Positions 1 to 5,224 are shown, counted from the first letter of the stretch. The stretch is DNA of 7,258 nt from an uncultured Desulfovibrio sp. (GCA_945871415.1 CAMBWG010000106.1:1-7258), one strand, 5' to 3'. Notes: generated from the letters alone by a model not told the origin. Made by a program: numbers and translations.

Positions 1-1723
1 GATAACCGCAGCCCCAGGTCGGCACGCTGCTGACGCGGCCGCGCAAAAGCTGACGGCGCGCGGCCAGAGCCGCGACGGTCAGCAGAAGCAGCAGCCAGCC
101 CGCCATTGTCGCCGTGGACAGACTTGCGCGCGCACTTTCCAGCGCGCCCGCGGGCGTGCCCCCGGCCGGGACGAGCTGCTGCGCCAGCAGCCGGGCGGCG
201 GGAGCGACGGCATCATGCAGCAGAGGTCCGGCCAGACCTCCGGCGATGCAGGCCAGGGCGGGCAGGGCCAGCGGCCAGAGCGAACGGGCGGACGGCGCGT
301 GCGGCGAACGGGCAATGTCGCTGCGCGGTTCGCCAAGAAAGGTGATGCCGTAGACCTTGGCAAAGGCGACGAGGGCAAGACCGCTGATAAAGGTCACGGC
401 CACCAGCGAAAAGAGCAGGCCGAGCGAAGTTTCGGGGACGGGCGTGCGCGCGCCGTCCAGCAGGGCCAGCACCAGAGAAAACTCACCCATGAAGCCGTTG
501 AAGGGCGGCAGGCAGGCAATGGAGGCCGCGCCCAGCGCAAAGGCCGCGCCGACCAGCGGCATACGCTTCTGCAGACCGCCCATCTGCTCCATGCGCACGG
601 AGCCGGTGGCGTGCAGAACTTCGCCGGCACAGAGGAAAAGCAGCCCCTTGAAGGAGGCATGATTGAGCATGTGCATCAGGCAGGCGGCAAAGCCCAGGGC
701 TGTCAGCCCGGCGTTGCCCTGCTGCGCGCCCACAAGGGCCGTGCCGAAGCCGATCAGCATGATGCCCATGTTCTCCACGCTGGAATAGGCCAGCATCCGT
801 TTGATGTTGCTCTGGGCCAGCGACTTGAGAATGCCCACGCAGCCGGTGGCGATACCCATGATCAGCACCAGCCAGCCCCACCAGCCCGGTGTTTCCGGCA
901 GGGGACCGAAGAAGTCCAGACTGCGGATCATGCCGTACAGACCGGCGTTGATCATGGCCCCGGAGAGCAGGGCGGAAATATGGCTGGGGGCCGCGGGATG
1001 GGCTTCCGGCAGCCAGACGTGCAGGGGCATCAGACCGGCCTTGGCTCCGAAGCCGATCAGCGAGAGCAGAAAGAGCGTGCTCAGAAGAGGCAGACCGAGC
1101 TGCGCGCCCACGCCCGCCAGCGCGGCAAAGTCCGTGGCGCCGCCCTGCTGCCAGAGGAAGGCCCAGAAGGCCATAAGCGGCACGACGCCCAGATGCGCCG
1201 CCACGAGATAGACCCATGCCGCGTCGCGGACGTTGCCGTCCTCGTCGTTGAAATCAATAAGGAAGAAGGGCGACAGGGACATGATTTCCCAGGCCACCAG
1301 AAAGAGCACGGCATCGCGGGCGCTCATCACCAGCGCCATGCCGAACAGCAGCAGCAGGAAGAAGAACCAGTGCGCGGGCTGATTATGTTCGGCCGCCGGG
1401 ATGTGACGCAGCGCAATATGGCCGGAGCAGGCGCAGGTCAGGCCGAGGCCGAAAACGGGCAGGAGAAAGAGTGCGCTCAGACTGTCAAGGCCGACAATGC
1501 CGCTGCCGAAGGGCAGCCCCCACGGCACGGCGGCCGTGACGGGCTCCTGTCCCAGCTGGAAAAACACACCGGCAAGGCCGGCCAGCGAAGCCAGGACCGC
1601 TCCCCCGGCCCCCGCGAGGCGCGCCCAGCGCGCCCGCTCGTCCGTCAGCGGCAGCAGGGCCAGAATGCCGGTCAGCGTCGCACTGCACAACAAGATGACA
1701 AGAGCGGCAAGAAAACTGTTCAT
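1..1723 (-). CDS. hyfB: HyfB/HycC-like proton-conducting membrane subunit (3' end outside window)
   Basis: The 574 visible residues form a polytopic membrane protein of the NuoL/M/N - MrpA/D antiporter family, the presumed proton-translocating arm of hydrogenase-4/formate hydrogenlyase-type complexes in the cytoplasmic membrane. Visible landmarks are the WE pair in the fifth-helix region (Glu146), GFGAKAGLMPLHVWLPEAHP (Lys228), NIKRMLAYSSVEN (Lys308), HMLNHASFKGLLFL (His355, Lys359) and FAKVYG (Lys456), which match the family's conserved charged residues. The segment ends in VPTWGCGY, like the TWDCGY motif of HyfB/HycC and unlike NuoL, so perhaps 70-90 C-terminal residues are missing. The start at ATG 1723 gives a normal hydrophobic N-terminus, but no clear Shine-Dalgarno precedes it; an in-frame GTG lies 51 bp upstream. 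Partner hydrogenase subunits would lie to the left. EchA or a Nuo/Mrp-type relative is less likely. Confidence 0.9.
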   Translation of the reverse strand, partial: MNSFLAALVILLCSATLTGILALLPLTDERARWARLAGAGGAVLASLAGLAGVFFQLGQEPVTAAVPWGLPFGSGIVGLDSLSALFLLPVFGLGLTCACSGHIALRHIPAAEHNQPAHWFFFLLLLFGMALVMSARDAVLFLVAWEIMSLSPFFLIDFNDEDGNVRDAAWVYLVAAHLGVVPLMAFWAFLWQQGGATDFAALAGVGAQLGLPLLSTLFLLSLIGFGAKAGLMPLHVWLPEAHPAAPSHISALLSGAMINAGLYGMIRSLDFFGPLPETPGWWGWLVLIMGIATGCVGILKSLAQSNIKRMLAYSSVENMGIMLIGFGTALVGAQQGNAGLTALGFAACLMHMLNHASFKGLLFLCAGEVLHATGSVRMEQMGGLQKRMPLVGAAFALGAASIACLPPFNGFMGEFSLVLALLDGARTPVPETSLGLLFSLVAVTFISGLALVAFAKVYGITFLGEPRSDIARSPHAPSARSLWPLALPALACIAGGLAGPLLHDAVAPAARLLAQQLVPAGGTPAGALESARASLSTATMAGWLLLLLTVAALAARRQLLRGRVSSVPTWGCGY

Positions 1724-1754
1724 GGCGGTTCTGCACAGGCTAGAAGTTCCCGTA

Positions 1755-1781
1755 ACGCGCCGTGCGGCGGGCACGGCGCGT
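1755..1781 (-). promoter_or_regulatory. Perfect 11-bp hairpin in the hyfB leader
   Basis: ACGCGCCGTGC and its exact reverse complement are separated by a 5-base loop. The hairpin would start within a few bases of the transcription start predicted from the promoter at 1786-1814 and end 31 bases before the ATG. No T-tract follows on the minus strand, so it is not an intrinsic terminator. It could be an mRNA-stabilising 5' stem-loop or a protein-binding palindrome. Confidence 0.5.
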
Positions 1782-1785
1782 GCCG

Positions 1786-1814
1786 ATTGTGCGTCCTTTT
1801 GGCGGAAAAGGCAA
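1786..1814 (-). promoter_or_regulatory. Candidate sigma-70-type promoter of the hyfB-like gene
   Basis: On the minus strand TTGCCT (1814-1809) and CACAAT (1791-1786) are exactly 17 bases apart, each matching 4 of 6 consensus bases. The predicted start near 1779 gives a leader of about 55 nt. The -35 element and most of the spacer fall inside a 22-bp motif repeated at 2633-2654. Confidence 0.45.
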
Positions 1815-1820
1815 AGGAAA
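1799..1820. repeat. 22-bp direct repeat, copy 1
   Basis: This motif, starting TTGGCGGAAAAGGCA, recurs at 2633-2654 in the same orientation with a single difference (21/22). Here it overlaps the predicted -35 region of the hyfB-like gene. It may be a shared regulatory site or a fragment of a dispersed repeat. Confidence 0.7.
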
Positions 1821-1896
1821 GTTTGGGGTAATGCGGCAGTGCCGCCCTGTGTCGCCTGTGCCGGAAGTCCGCGGAGCAAAACGGGAGCCTCACAGG

Positions 1897-1931
1897 AAAA
1901 CCGCCCGGGAAACGGAGTGTTTCCCGGGCGG
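1897..1931 (-). terminator. Intrinsic terminator after the first exported-protein gene
   Basis: CCGCCCGGGAAAC (1901-1913) pairs perfectly over 13 bp with 1919-1931, around a 5-base loop. On the minus strand the stem is followed directly by TTTTCC. It lies about 85 bases past the stop codon at 2016, so it terminates that transcript and separates it from the hyfB-like gene downstream. Confidence 0.85.
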
Positions 1932-1983
1932 CGGAAGTCGCAAAAACGGGGGAGTGTTTATCAGGATGCGGACGATTTCTGAT

Positions 1984-2015
1984 CCTGCGTTACGCAACGG
2001 CCCCGCAGGGCGTAA
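1984..2015 (-). other. Interleaved complementary segments (possible pseudoknot) in a 3' UTR
   Basis: Four adjacent 6-mers read CCTGCG, TTACGC, an 8-base spacer, CGCAGG, GCGTAA. The first pairs with the third and the second with the fourth, an A-B-A'-B' order compatible with an H-type pseudoknot or two exclusive hairpins. It abuts the stop codon at 2016-2018. Both stems are only 6 bp, so chance is possible. Confidence 0.3.
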
Positions 2016-2498
2016 TTAGAAGGAAGAGGGGAAGAGCCTGGCGTCGTTGGGCTTGAAGTTCTCGTTCAGCAGCTTCTTGCCGCTGTCGAGCGTGGAGCCC
2101 AGAACGGTGATGACGCTGCCGACCTTGCCGTTGGAGCCGAAGTAGCTGACGCCCTTGGCGGGGCCCTTGGAAAATTCGCCGACATAGAAGTCGCCCACGG
2201 CCTTGGGTTCGGTGGTCTTGAAGCCGCCCGTCTTCATATTGGTAAGGGTCTGGGTGGCAAGCTCCCTGGCCGGGAGGGAAACGGGCGTGATCGTCACGCT
2301 CACGGCGGTTCTGTCTTTGGTGTTCACCACAATGGTGGCGGTGGCGCCGTTGGCCTTCTGCGTGGGCTTGGGCTGTTTCCAGTCGTCAGGAAGGGTGAGG
2401 GTGAAATATTCGGTCTTGGCTTCAGCAGCCGAAGACACGGAGGCACAGAGCATCATGCCCAGAAAAGCACACGCCACAATCGTCAGCACTTTTTTCAT
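2016..2498 (-). CDS. Small exported protein of unknown function, paralogue 1
   Basis: A 160-residue protein with a clear Sec signal peptide: MKK, a hydrophobic core to about residue 20, then ASVSSAAEA with likely cleavage near residue 25. Cys18 is not in a proper lipobox, so a soluble periplasmic protein is favoured over a lipoprotein. The mature part (about 135 residues) has FTLTLPDDW, an AVSVTITPV strand and PARELATQTLTNMKTGGF. This pattern recalls the Mog1/PsbP-like (DUF1795/DcrB-type) sandwich, an inference from pattern only. The C-terminus is RLFPSSF. The start is fixed by AAGGAG (2512-2507) 8 bases upstream. It is about half identical to the protein at 2968-3468, with N-terminus, PARELA.QTL..MKT.GF, GEFS.GP, SVIT.LG and LFPSSF conserved. 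A strong terminator follows, so it probably forms its own unit. No function is assigned. Confidence 0.88.
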   Translation of the reverse strand: MKKVLTIVACAFLGMMLCASVSSAAEAKTEYFTLTLPDDWKQPKPTQKANGATATIVVNTKDRTAVSVTITPVSLPARELATQTLTNMKTGGFKTTEPKAVGDFYVGEFSKGPAKGVSYFGSNGKVGSVITVLGSTLDSGKKLLNENFKPNDARLFPSSF

Positions 2499-2527
2499 AA
2501 AAAAAGCTCCTTAGGGATTTTTCTGGG

Positions 2528-2556
2528 AAGGTACTGCCATTTTCCCCGGCAGGCAA
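2528..2556 (-). promoter_or_regulatory. Weak candidate promoter of the first exported-protein gene
   Basis: On the minus strand TTGCCT (2556-2551) and TACCTT (2533-2528) are 17 bases apart. The -35 hexamer is the same as that proposed for the hyfB-like gene, but the -10 match is poor (3 of 6). An AT-rich stretch at 2573-2610 lies just upstream and could act as an UP-like element or hold an alternative -10. Confidence 0.28.
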
Positions 2557-2617
2557 GCCCGAAGCAGGGGGTAAGATATATTATTTTCGAGGTCTTACAT
2601 ATTATTTCAGACTACGG

Positions 2618-2633
2618 ATGCGTTCGTACGCAT
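2618..2633. repeat. Short inverted repeat upstream of the first exported-protein gene
   Basis: ATGCGT and ACGCAT flank a 4-base centre (TCGT). The palindrome touches the second copy of the 22-bp direct repeat (2633-2654). It may be a regulator site; six-base arms alone are weak evidence. Confidence 0.3.
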
Positions 2634-2654
2634 TGGCGGAAAAGGCACAGGAAA
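2633..2654. repeat. 22-bp direct repeat, copy 2
   Basis: Matches 1799-1820 at 21 of 22 positions in the same orientation. Here it lies about 135-156 bases before the start codon of the first exported-protein gene, too far upstream to be the -35 of the candidate promoter at 2528-2556. Confidence 0.7.
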
Positions 2655-2685
2655 ATCTCCTGGAGGCACAGGGCCTGCTTCTTTT

Positions 2686-2715
2686 AGAGCGTTTCAACTT
2701 TGAAAAAGGTGAAAC
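2686..2715 (+). repeat. Possible diverged third relic of the hairpin repeat
   Basis: The stretch GAGCGTTTCAACTTTGAAA resembles GAGCAATTTCAGTTTGAAA in the 76-bp block at 5250-5325, in the same orientation. At 2691-2715 it folds as GTTTCA, mismatch, CTTT, GAA loop, AAAG, mismatch, TGAAAC. The GAA loop is also seen in the two full copies. Homology is suggested rather than proven. Confidence 0.4.
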
Positions 2716-2719
2716 ACAA

Positions 2720-2739
2720 GGCGGCGGCACGACGCCGCC
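2720..2739 (-). terminator. GC-rich hairpin, possible terminator for the second exported-protein gene
   Basis: GGCGGCG and CGCCGCC form a 7-bp stem around a 6-base loop. On the minus strand it is followed by TTGTGTTT, an imperfect T-rich tail. It is the best terminator-like hairpin downstream of the gene ending at 2968, but about 230 bases away and inside the repeat cluster. Confidence 0.35.
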
Positions 2740-2774
2740 CGGCCCGAAGTGAGCGGAAAAACGTCATTTCCCCC

Positions 2775-2850
2775 CGAAACGACAGGCCGTATGGTTTGGA
2801 ACGCGAAGCGTTTCAAACGGAAAATGCTCCAGGGGCAGGACTCATTATCA
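2775..2850 (+). repeat. 76-bp palindromic repeat block, copy A
   Basis: The reverse complement of 5250-5325 matches this block at 71 of 76 positions without gaps. It contains an 11-bp stem (2794-2804 with 2808-2818, one G-U pair) closed by a GAA loop. Two of the five differences are C2802 to T and G2810 to A, which are paired in the stem, so the pairing is conserved. The block ends in CAGGACTCATTATCA, overlapping the terminus of the adjacent element at 2830-2970. Confidence 0.85.
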
Positions 2851-2970
2851 AGAGCTGTTTTTCTGTGGGGTAATATGTAAAAAACAATGCCTGCCTGCAT
2901 GTCGCGTGCGGGTTTTGGGGAAGATGGGGGAGTTTGAGGGGGAAGAAAACAGTAATGAGTCCTGAGCCTA
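2830..2970. mobile_element. MITE-like element A with inverted termini
   Basis: The ends read CAGGGGCAGGACTCATTA (left, plus strand) and TAGGCTCAGGACTCATTA (right, minus strand): an inverted repeat sharing the 12-mer CAGGACTCATTA. The 141-bp interior has no credible gene. It holds a purine-rich core (2906-2935) that recurs inverted at 5123-5151 in element B. The right end covers the TAG stop codon of the gene at 2968-3468. I infer a decayed non-autonomous insertion; no transposase is visible and no target duplication could be assigned. Confidence 0.55.
2906..2935 (+). repeat. Shared purine-rich core, copy in element A
   Basis: This 30-base stretch (GTGCGG, then TTTTGGGGAAGA, a G-run, AGTTT) matches the reverse complement of 5123-5151 with one substitution and one single-base gap. 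It is the main interior similarity between the two elements. Confidence 0.75.
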
Positions 2971-3468
2971 GAAAGAAGAAGGGAAGAGCCCGGCGGTGGC
3001 GTCGGGCTCGCAGGGTTTGAAGTTTTCCCGCAGCATTTTTTTGGCGTTTTCGGGCGAGGGGCCCAGAATGGTGATGACGCTGGCGAACTTGTCGCTGGAG
3101 CCGGTGTAGCAGATGCCGCTGTAAGGGCCCAAAGAAAATTCACCGATATACATATCGCCTTCGGCCCTTGGTCCGGTAGTTGTAAAACCGGCCGTTTTCA
3201 TTTTGTTCAGGGTCTGGTCGGCAAGCTCCCTGGCCGGTCGGGAACCGTGGAAGATCATCACGCTCACGGCGTTTTCTTCGCTGGTATGGTGGGCAAGGAC
3301 GGCGAGGATGCCGTTGTTCCGCCAGGCGGGCTTGTACTGATGTTTCCAGCCGTCAGGAATGGTAAAGATAAAGAATCTTGTATTGACGACTTCGGCAGCC
3401 GGAGACACGGAGGCGCAGAGCAGCGTACCCAGAAAAGCAATTGCCGCAATCGTCAGCATTTTTTTCAT
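2968..3468 (-). CDS. Small exported protein of unknown function, paralogue 2
   Basis: A 166-residue protein with a Sec-type signal peptide (MKKMLTIAAIAFLGTLLCASVSPAAE, likely cut near residue 25), giving a periplasmic protein of about 141 residues. It has FFIFTIPDGWKH, ENAVSVMIF, PARELADQTLNKMKTAGF, GEFSLGP, SVITILG and a C-terminus in LFPSSF, aligned along its whole length with the gene at 2016-2498. The first mature section is the most diverged, and three extra residues precede LFPSSF. The start at 3468 has AAGGAG 7 bases upstream; the frame stays open for 50 more codons, but these lack a comparable site and overlap yigZ. It lies 41 bp after yigZ, so it may be co-transcribed with it. Its TAG stop lies within the end of the MITE-like element. 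A Mog1/PsbP-like fold is an inference only. Confidence 0.87.
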   Translation of the reverse strand: MKKMLTIAAIAFLGTLLCASVSPAAEVVNTRFFIFTIPDGWKHQYKPAWRNNGILAVLAHHTSEENAVSVMIFHGSRPARELADQTLNKMKTAGFTTTGPRAEGDMYIGEFSLGPYSGICYTGSSDKFASVITILGPSPENAKKMLRENFKPCEPDATAGLFPSSF

Positions 3469-3509
3469 AAACAAGCTCCTTGGAAGCGTCCGCGGGCACG
3501 CGGCTGGAA

Positions 3510-4142
3510 TCAGGCTTCGTCCTCGATGATGCGACAGACGGCCCGTCCGTCCGTCCGGGCGGCAACGGCATCGACAAAGGGGATCTGGAGGGCTTCGGGC
3601 AGCCGCAGCCGCAGACATGCCTCGGCTCCGTAGTCTTCGGCAAGAACAACGGCCTCAAACTCGGGGAGCAGACGGCGCACCTTGTCCACATGGGCATAGG
3701 CAAGGCTGACGGTCAGAACAAGGCTGGGCACGCGTTCGGCCTGCGGCAGATTCTGGAGATTCTCGCGCACGGAATCCTGATAGGCGCGCACAAGGCCGCC
3801 GGTGCCGAGCTTGACCCCGCCGAAGTAGCGGGTGACGACCATACAGATTTCACCGATGCCGCAGTGCAGCAGCACCTGCAGCATGGGGCGTCCGGCCGTG
3901 CCGTGCGGCTCGCCGTCGTCGGAAAAGCCCACCTGTCCGCTGTGCCCCGGAGCGCCGCCCACAAATGCCCAGCAGTTGTGCGTGGCGGAGGCATGCTCGC
4001 GGCGTATGCTCTCGATAAATGCCCGGGCGGCTTCGGGGCCGGGCGTATGCGCGCAATGGGTGATGAAGCGGCTGCGACGGATGACAAGTTCGGTGCGCCA
4101 GGGCTGTTCCGCGCCGGCGGCGGGTATGGGATAGCGGTTCAT
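3510..4142 (-). CDS. yigZ: YigZ/IMPACT family protein
   Basis: A 210-residue protein with the full UPF0029/IMPACT domain: SRFITH at about 24-29, ATHNCWAFV at 53-61, GFSDDGEPHGTAGRP at 72-86 and VVTRYFGGVKLGTGGLVRAY at 102-121, all signatures of bacterial YigZ. The C-terminal 75 residues would be the small ferredoxin-like domain (DUF1949). Bacterial members are about 200 residues and poorly characterised; the eukaryotic relative IMPACT modulates translation-linked Gcn2 signalling, and a translation-related role here is only a family inference. ATG 4142 (MNRYPIP) fits the family length; an upstream TTG at 4247 would add 35 residues unlike the family. No strong Shine-Dalgarno is visible. It diverges from rubrerythrin and lies 41 bp before the exported-protein gene, with which it may share a transcript. 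Confidence 0.92.
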   Translation of the reverse strand: MNRYPIPAAGAEQPWRTELVIRRSRFITHCAHTPGPEAARAFIESIRREHASATHNCWAFVGGAPGHSGQVGFSDDGEPHGTAGRPMLQVLLHCGIGEICMVVTRYFGGVKLGTGGLVRAYQDSVRENLQNLPQAERVPSLVLTVSLAYAHVDKVRRLLPEFEAVVLAEDYGAEACLRLRLPEALQIPFVDAVAARTDGRAVCRIIEDEA

Positions 4143-4209
4143 GCGGCTTTGTAGCCCGGTCAGGCGCGTACCGCAAGCGTCGGCATTGACAGAGCGCGCG
4201 GCGGTCTTA

Positions 4210-4241
4210 TTTCCCGGAAAAGAGCAGTATGTTCCGGGAAA
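4210..4241. promoter_or_regulatory. Twin TTCC(C/G)GGAA boxes between yigZ and rbr
   Basis: TTCCCGGAA (4211-4219) and TTCCGGGAA (4232-4240) are each palindromes around one central base, with centres 21 bp apart, about two helical turns. Together they form a 10-bp inverted repeat (4210-4219, 4232-4241) with a 12-base loop. No T-tract follows on either strand, which argues against a terminator. The position, centred about 64 and 85 bases before the predicted rbr start, would suit a regulator of either divergent gene. Confidence 0.45.
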
Positions 4242-4264
4242 AAGCAAAAAATGAAAAAAAATGC

Positions 4265-4293
4265 TTTACAAGCCGGGCAAATTTCTCTAAACA
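4265..4293 (+). promoter_or_regulatory. Candidate rubrerythrin promoter
   Basis: TTTACA (4265-4270, 5 of 6 consensus bases) is followed after 17 bases by TAAACA (4288-4293, 3 of 6). A start near 4300 gives a leader of about 53 nt. No PerR-box-like sequence (TTATAATNATTATAA) is seen. A TGATAA at 4305-4310 is a possible alternative -10 with a poor -35. Confidence 0.4.
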
Positions 4294-4314
4294 GGAATTG
4301 TTCTTGATAACGAA

Positions 4315-4344
4315 GGGCGCGCAAGCGCCTCCAACCATAAGGAG
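4315..4344 (+). promoter_or_regulatory. rbr leader hairpin and ribosome binding site
   Basis: GGGCGC, a GCAA tetraloop and GCGCCT form a 6-bp stem (one G-U) at 4315-4330. The AAGGAG ribosome binding site is at 4339-4344, 8 bases before the ATG. CTCC at 4329-4332 could pair with GGAG at 4341-4344 across 8 bases, in competition with the hairpin, so the leader could in principle modulate ribosome access. Confidence 0.45.
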
Positions 4345-4352
4345 AATTTCCC

Positions 4353-4865
4353 ATGAGCAAGACCCAGGAAAATCTGATGGCCGCTTTTGCCGGTGAGTCC
4401 CAGGCCAACCGCAAATATCTTGCCTACGCCGCCGCTGCCGACAAGGAAGGTCTGCCCCAGGTCGCCAAGCTGTTCCGCGCCGCTGCCTGCGCTGAAACCA
4501 TTCACGCCCACGCCCACCTGCGCAATGCCGGCAAGATCGGCAACACCGCCGCCAACCTTGAAGACGCCGTGAACGGCGAAACCTACGAATTCACCAAGAT
4601 GTATCCTGAAATGATCGCCGACGCCAAGGCCGAGGGTCAGGATGCCATCGCCAAGTACTTCGACTTCGTGAACAAGGTGGAAGAAGTGCACGCCAACCTG
4701 TACAAGAAGGCCATGGCCGATCCCAAGGGTCTGGCCAATGTGGACTACTACGTGTGCAAGGTGTGCGGCTACACGCATGAAGGCCCCTGCGAATCCTGCC
4801 CCGTCTGTGGCGCCGGCGCTGCCGCCTTCTTCAAGGTGGACGACAGCTGCTGCCTGAACAAGTAA
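4353..4865 (+). CDS. rbr: Rubrerythrin (compact form)
   Basis: A 170-residue non-haem iron protein for peroxide detoxification in the cytoplasm of anaerobes, using electrons passed through its rubredoxin-like centre. The N-terminal ferritin-like domain (about 1-125) shows the expected ligands: Glu15 in GESQANRKYL, Glu48 and His51 in AETIHAHAH, Glu76 and Glu79 in GETYEFTKMYPE, Glu110 and His113 in KVEEVHANLY. The C-terminal domain has CKVCGY (Cys135, Cys138) and CPVC (Cys149, Cys152), the FeS4 site. It is shorter than classical D. vulgaris Rbr (about 191 residues), with a shorter loop between the second and third ligand groups, and belongs to the compact group. The ATG is fixed by AAGGAG and the MSKTQENL start. 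It is monocistronic, with its own promoter and terminator; no perR or rubredoxin gene is adjacent. Confidence 0.96.
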   Translation: MSKTQENLMAAFAGESQANRKYLAYAAAADKEGLPQVAKLFRAAACAETIHAHAHLRNAGKIGNTAANLEDAVNGETYEFTKMYPEMIADAKAEGQDAIAKYFDFVNKVEEVHANLYKKAMADPKGLANVDYYVCKVCGYTHEGPCESCPVCGAGAAAFFKVDDSCCLNK

Positions 4866-4890
4866 GTTTTTCCAAAAAGCTGTCCATACG

Positions 4891-4922
4891 AGGGAGCGGG
4901 GCGAAAGCCCTGCTCCCTTTTT
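4891..4922 (+). terminator. Intrinsic terminator of rubrerythrin
   Basis: AGGGAGCGGGGC and GCCCTGCTCCCT pair over 12 positions (one G-T) around a GAAA tetraloop, followed directly by TTTTT. It begins 26 bases after the rubrerythrin stop codon. Confidence 0.92.
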
Positions 4923-5067
4923 GCTGTTCACTGAAAAGCGCGCGTTAGGCCCAGGACTCATTATGGTTTTTTGAGAGGGAAGAAACCCCTTTGCTCTGCC
5001 GTCGATGCCCGTGAGGCTCCTGCGTCGCCTGACGGACACGGCCTGCGGCCGCCCGCCGGGTCGCTGC

Positions 5068-5098
5068 CTGCGGCAAAAAGGGCCCGGCCCTTCCGCAG
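5068..5098 (-). terminator. Nested hairpin inside element B
   Basis: CTGCGG and CCGCAG enclose an inner AAGGGC-CCG-GCCCTT hairpin, with a 4-base bulge CAAA on the plus strand. On the minus strand the inner stem is followed by TTTG, so it could act as a weak terminator for transcription running leftward through the element. A structural role in the repeat is equally possible. Confidence 0.35.
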
Positions 5099-5122
5099 CA
5101 AAGCGAGGAAGGGCGTTCCCGT

Positions 5123-5151
5123 AAACTCCCCCTTCTTCCCCAAAACCGCAC
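5123..5151 (-). repeat. Shared purine-rich core, copy in element B
   Basis: The reverse complement matches 2906-2935 with one substitution and one gap. It supports common origin of the two elements in opposite orientation. Confidence 0.75.
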
Positions 5152-5193
5152 ATAATGTACCGGCGGGTAAAGATGAATTTTCTGTAACATGCA

Positions 5194-5224
5194 ATGATAT
5201 TTTATTTTTTTCATATCATGAAAA
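5194..5224. repeat. Overlapping AT-rich inverted repeats in element B
   Basis: ATGATAT (5194-5200) pairs with ATATCAT (5213-5219). TTTTCAT (5208-5214) pairs with ATGAAAA (5218-5224). The stems share bases and are mutually exclusive. Composition is strikingly AT-rich against the GC-rich surroundings. Confidence 0.4.

Noticed and set aside
215..1831. A 538-codon plus-strand open frame
   Set aside because: It is Gln/Gly/Arg-rich low-complexity sequence opposite the clear HyfB-like gene; GC-biased third codon positions commonly open such antisense frames.
2690..2970. CRISPR-like repeat array
   Set aside because: The repeats are inverted, unequal in spacing and lack unique spacers between direct repeats; no cas genes are seen.
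2016..3468. Lipoprotein assignment based on the Cys at residue 18 in both small exported proteins
   Set aside because: The residues before it (MML, TLL) do not fit a lipobox, and a normal Ala-rich cleavage site lies after it.
3469..3618. A 50-residue N-terminal extension of the second exported protein
   Set aside because: It would bury the signal peptide, overlaps yigZ and ignores the AAGGAG site before ATG 3468.
4210..4241. Intrinsic terminator
   Set aside because: No T-tract follows the stem on either strand, and neither flanking gene ends toward it.
4143..4247. A 35-residue N-terminal extension of YigZ from TTG 4247
   Set aside because: The YigZ family starts near the MNRYPIP position, and the extension overlaps the palindromic boxes.
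4287..5153. A 288-codon minus-strand open frame
   Set aside because: Antisense to rubrerythrin and running through its terminator and the repeat element; no family resemblance.
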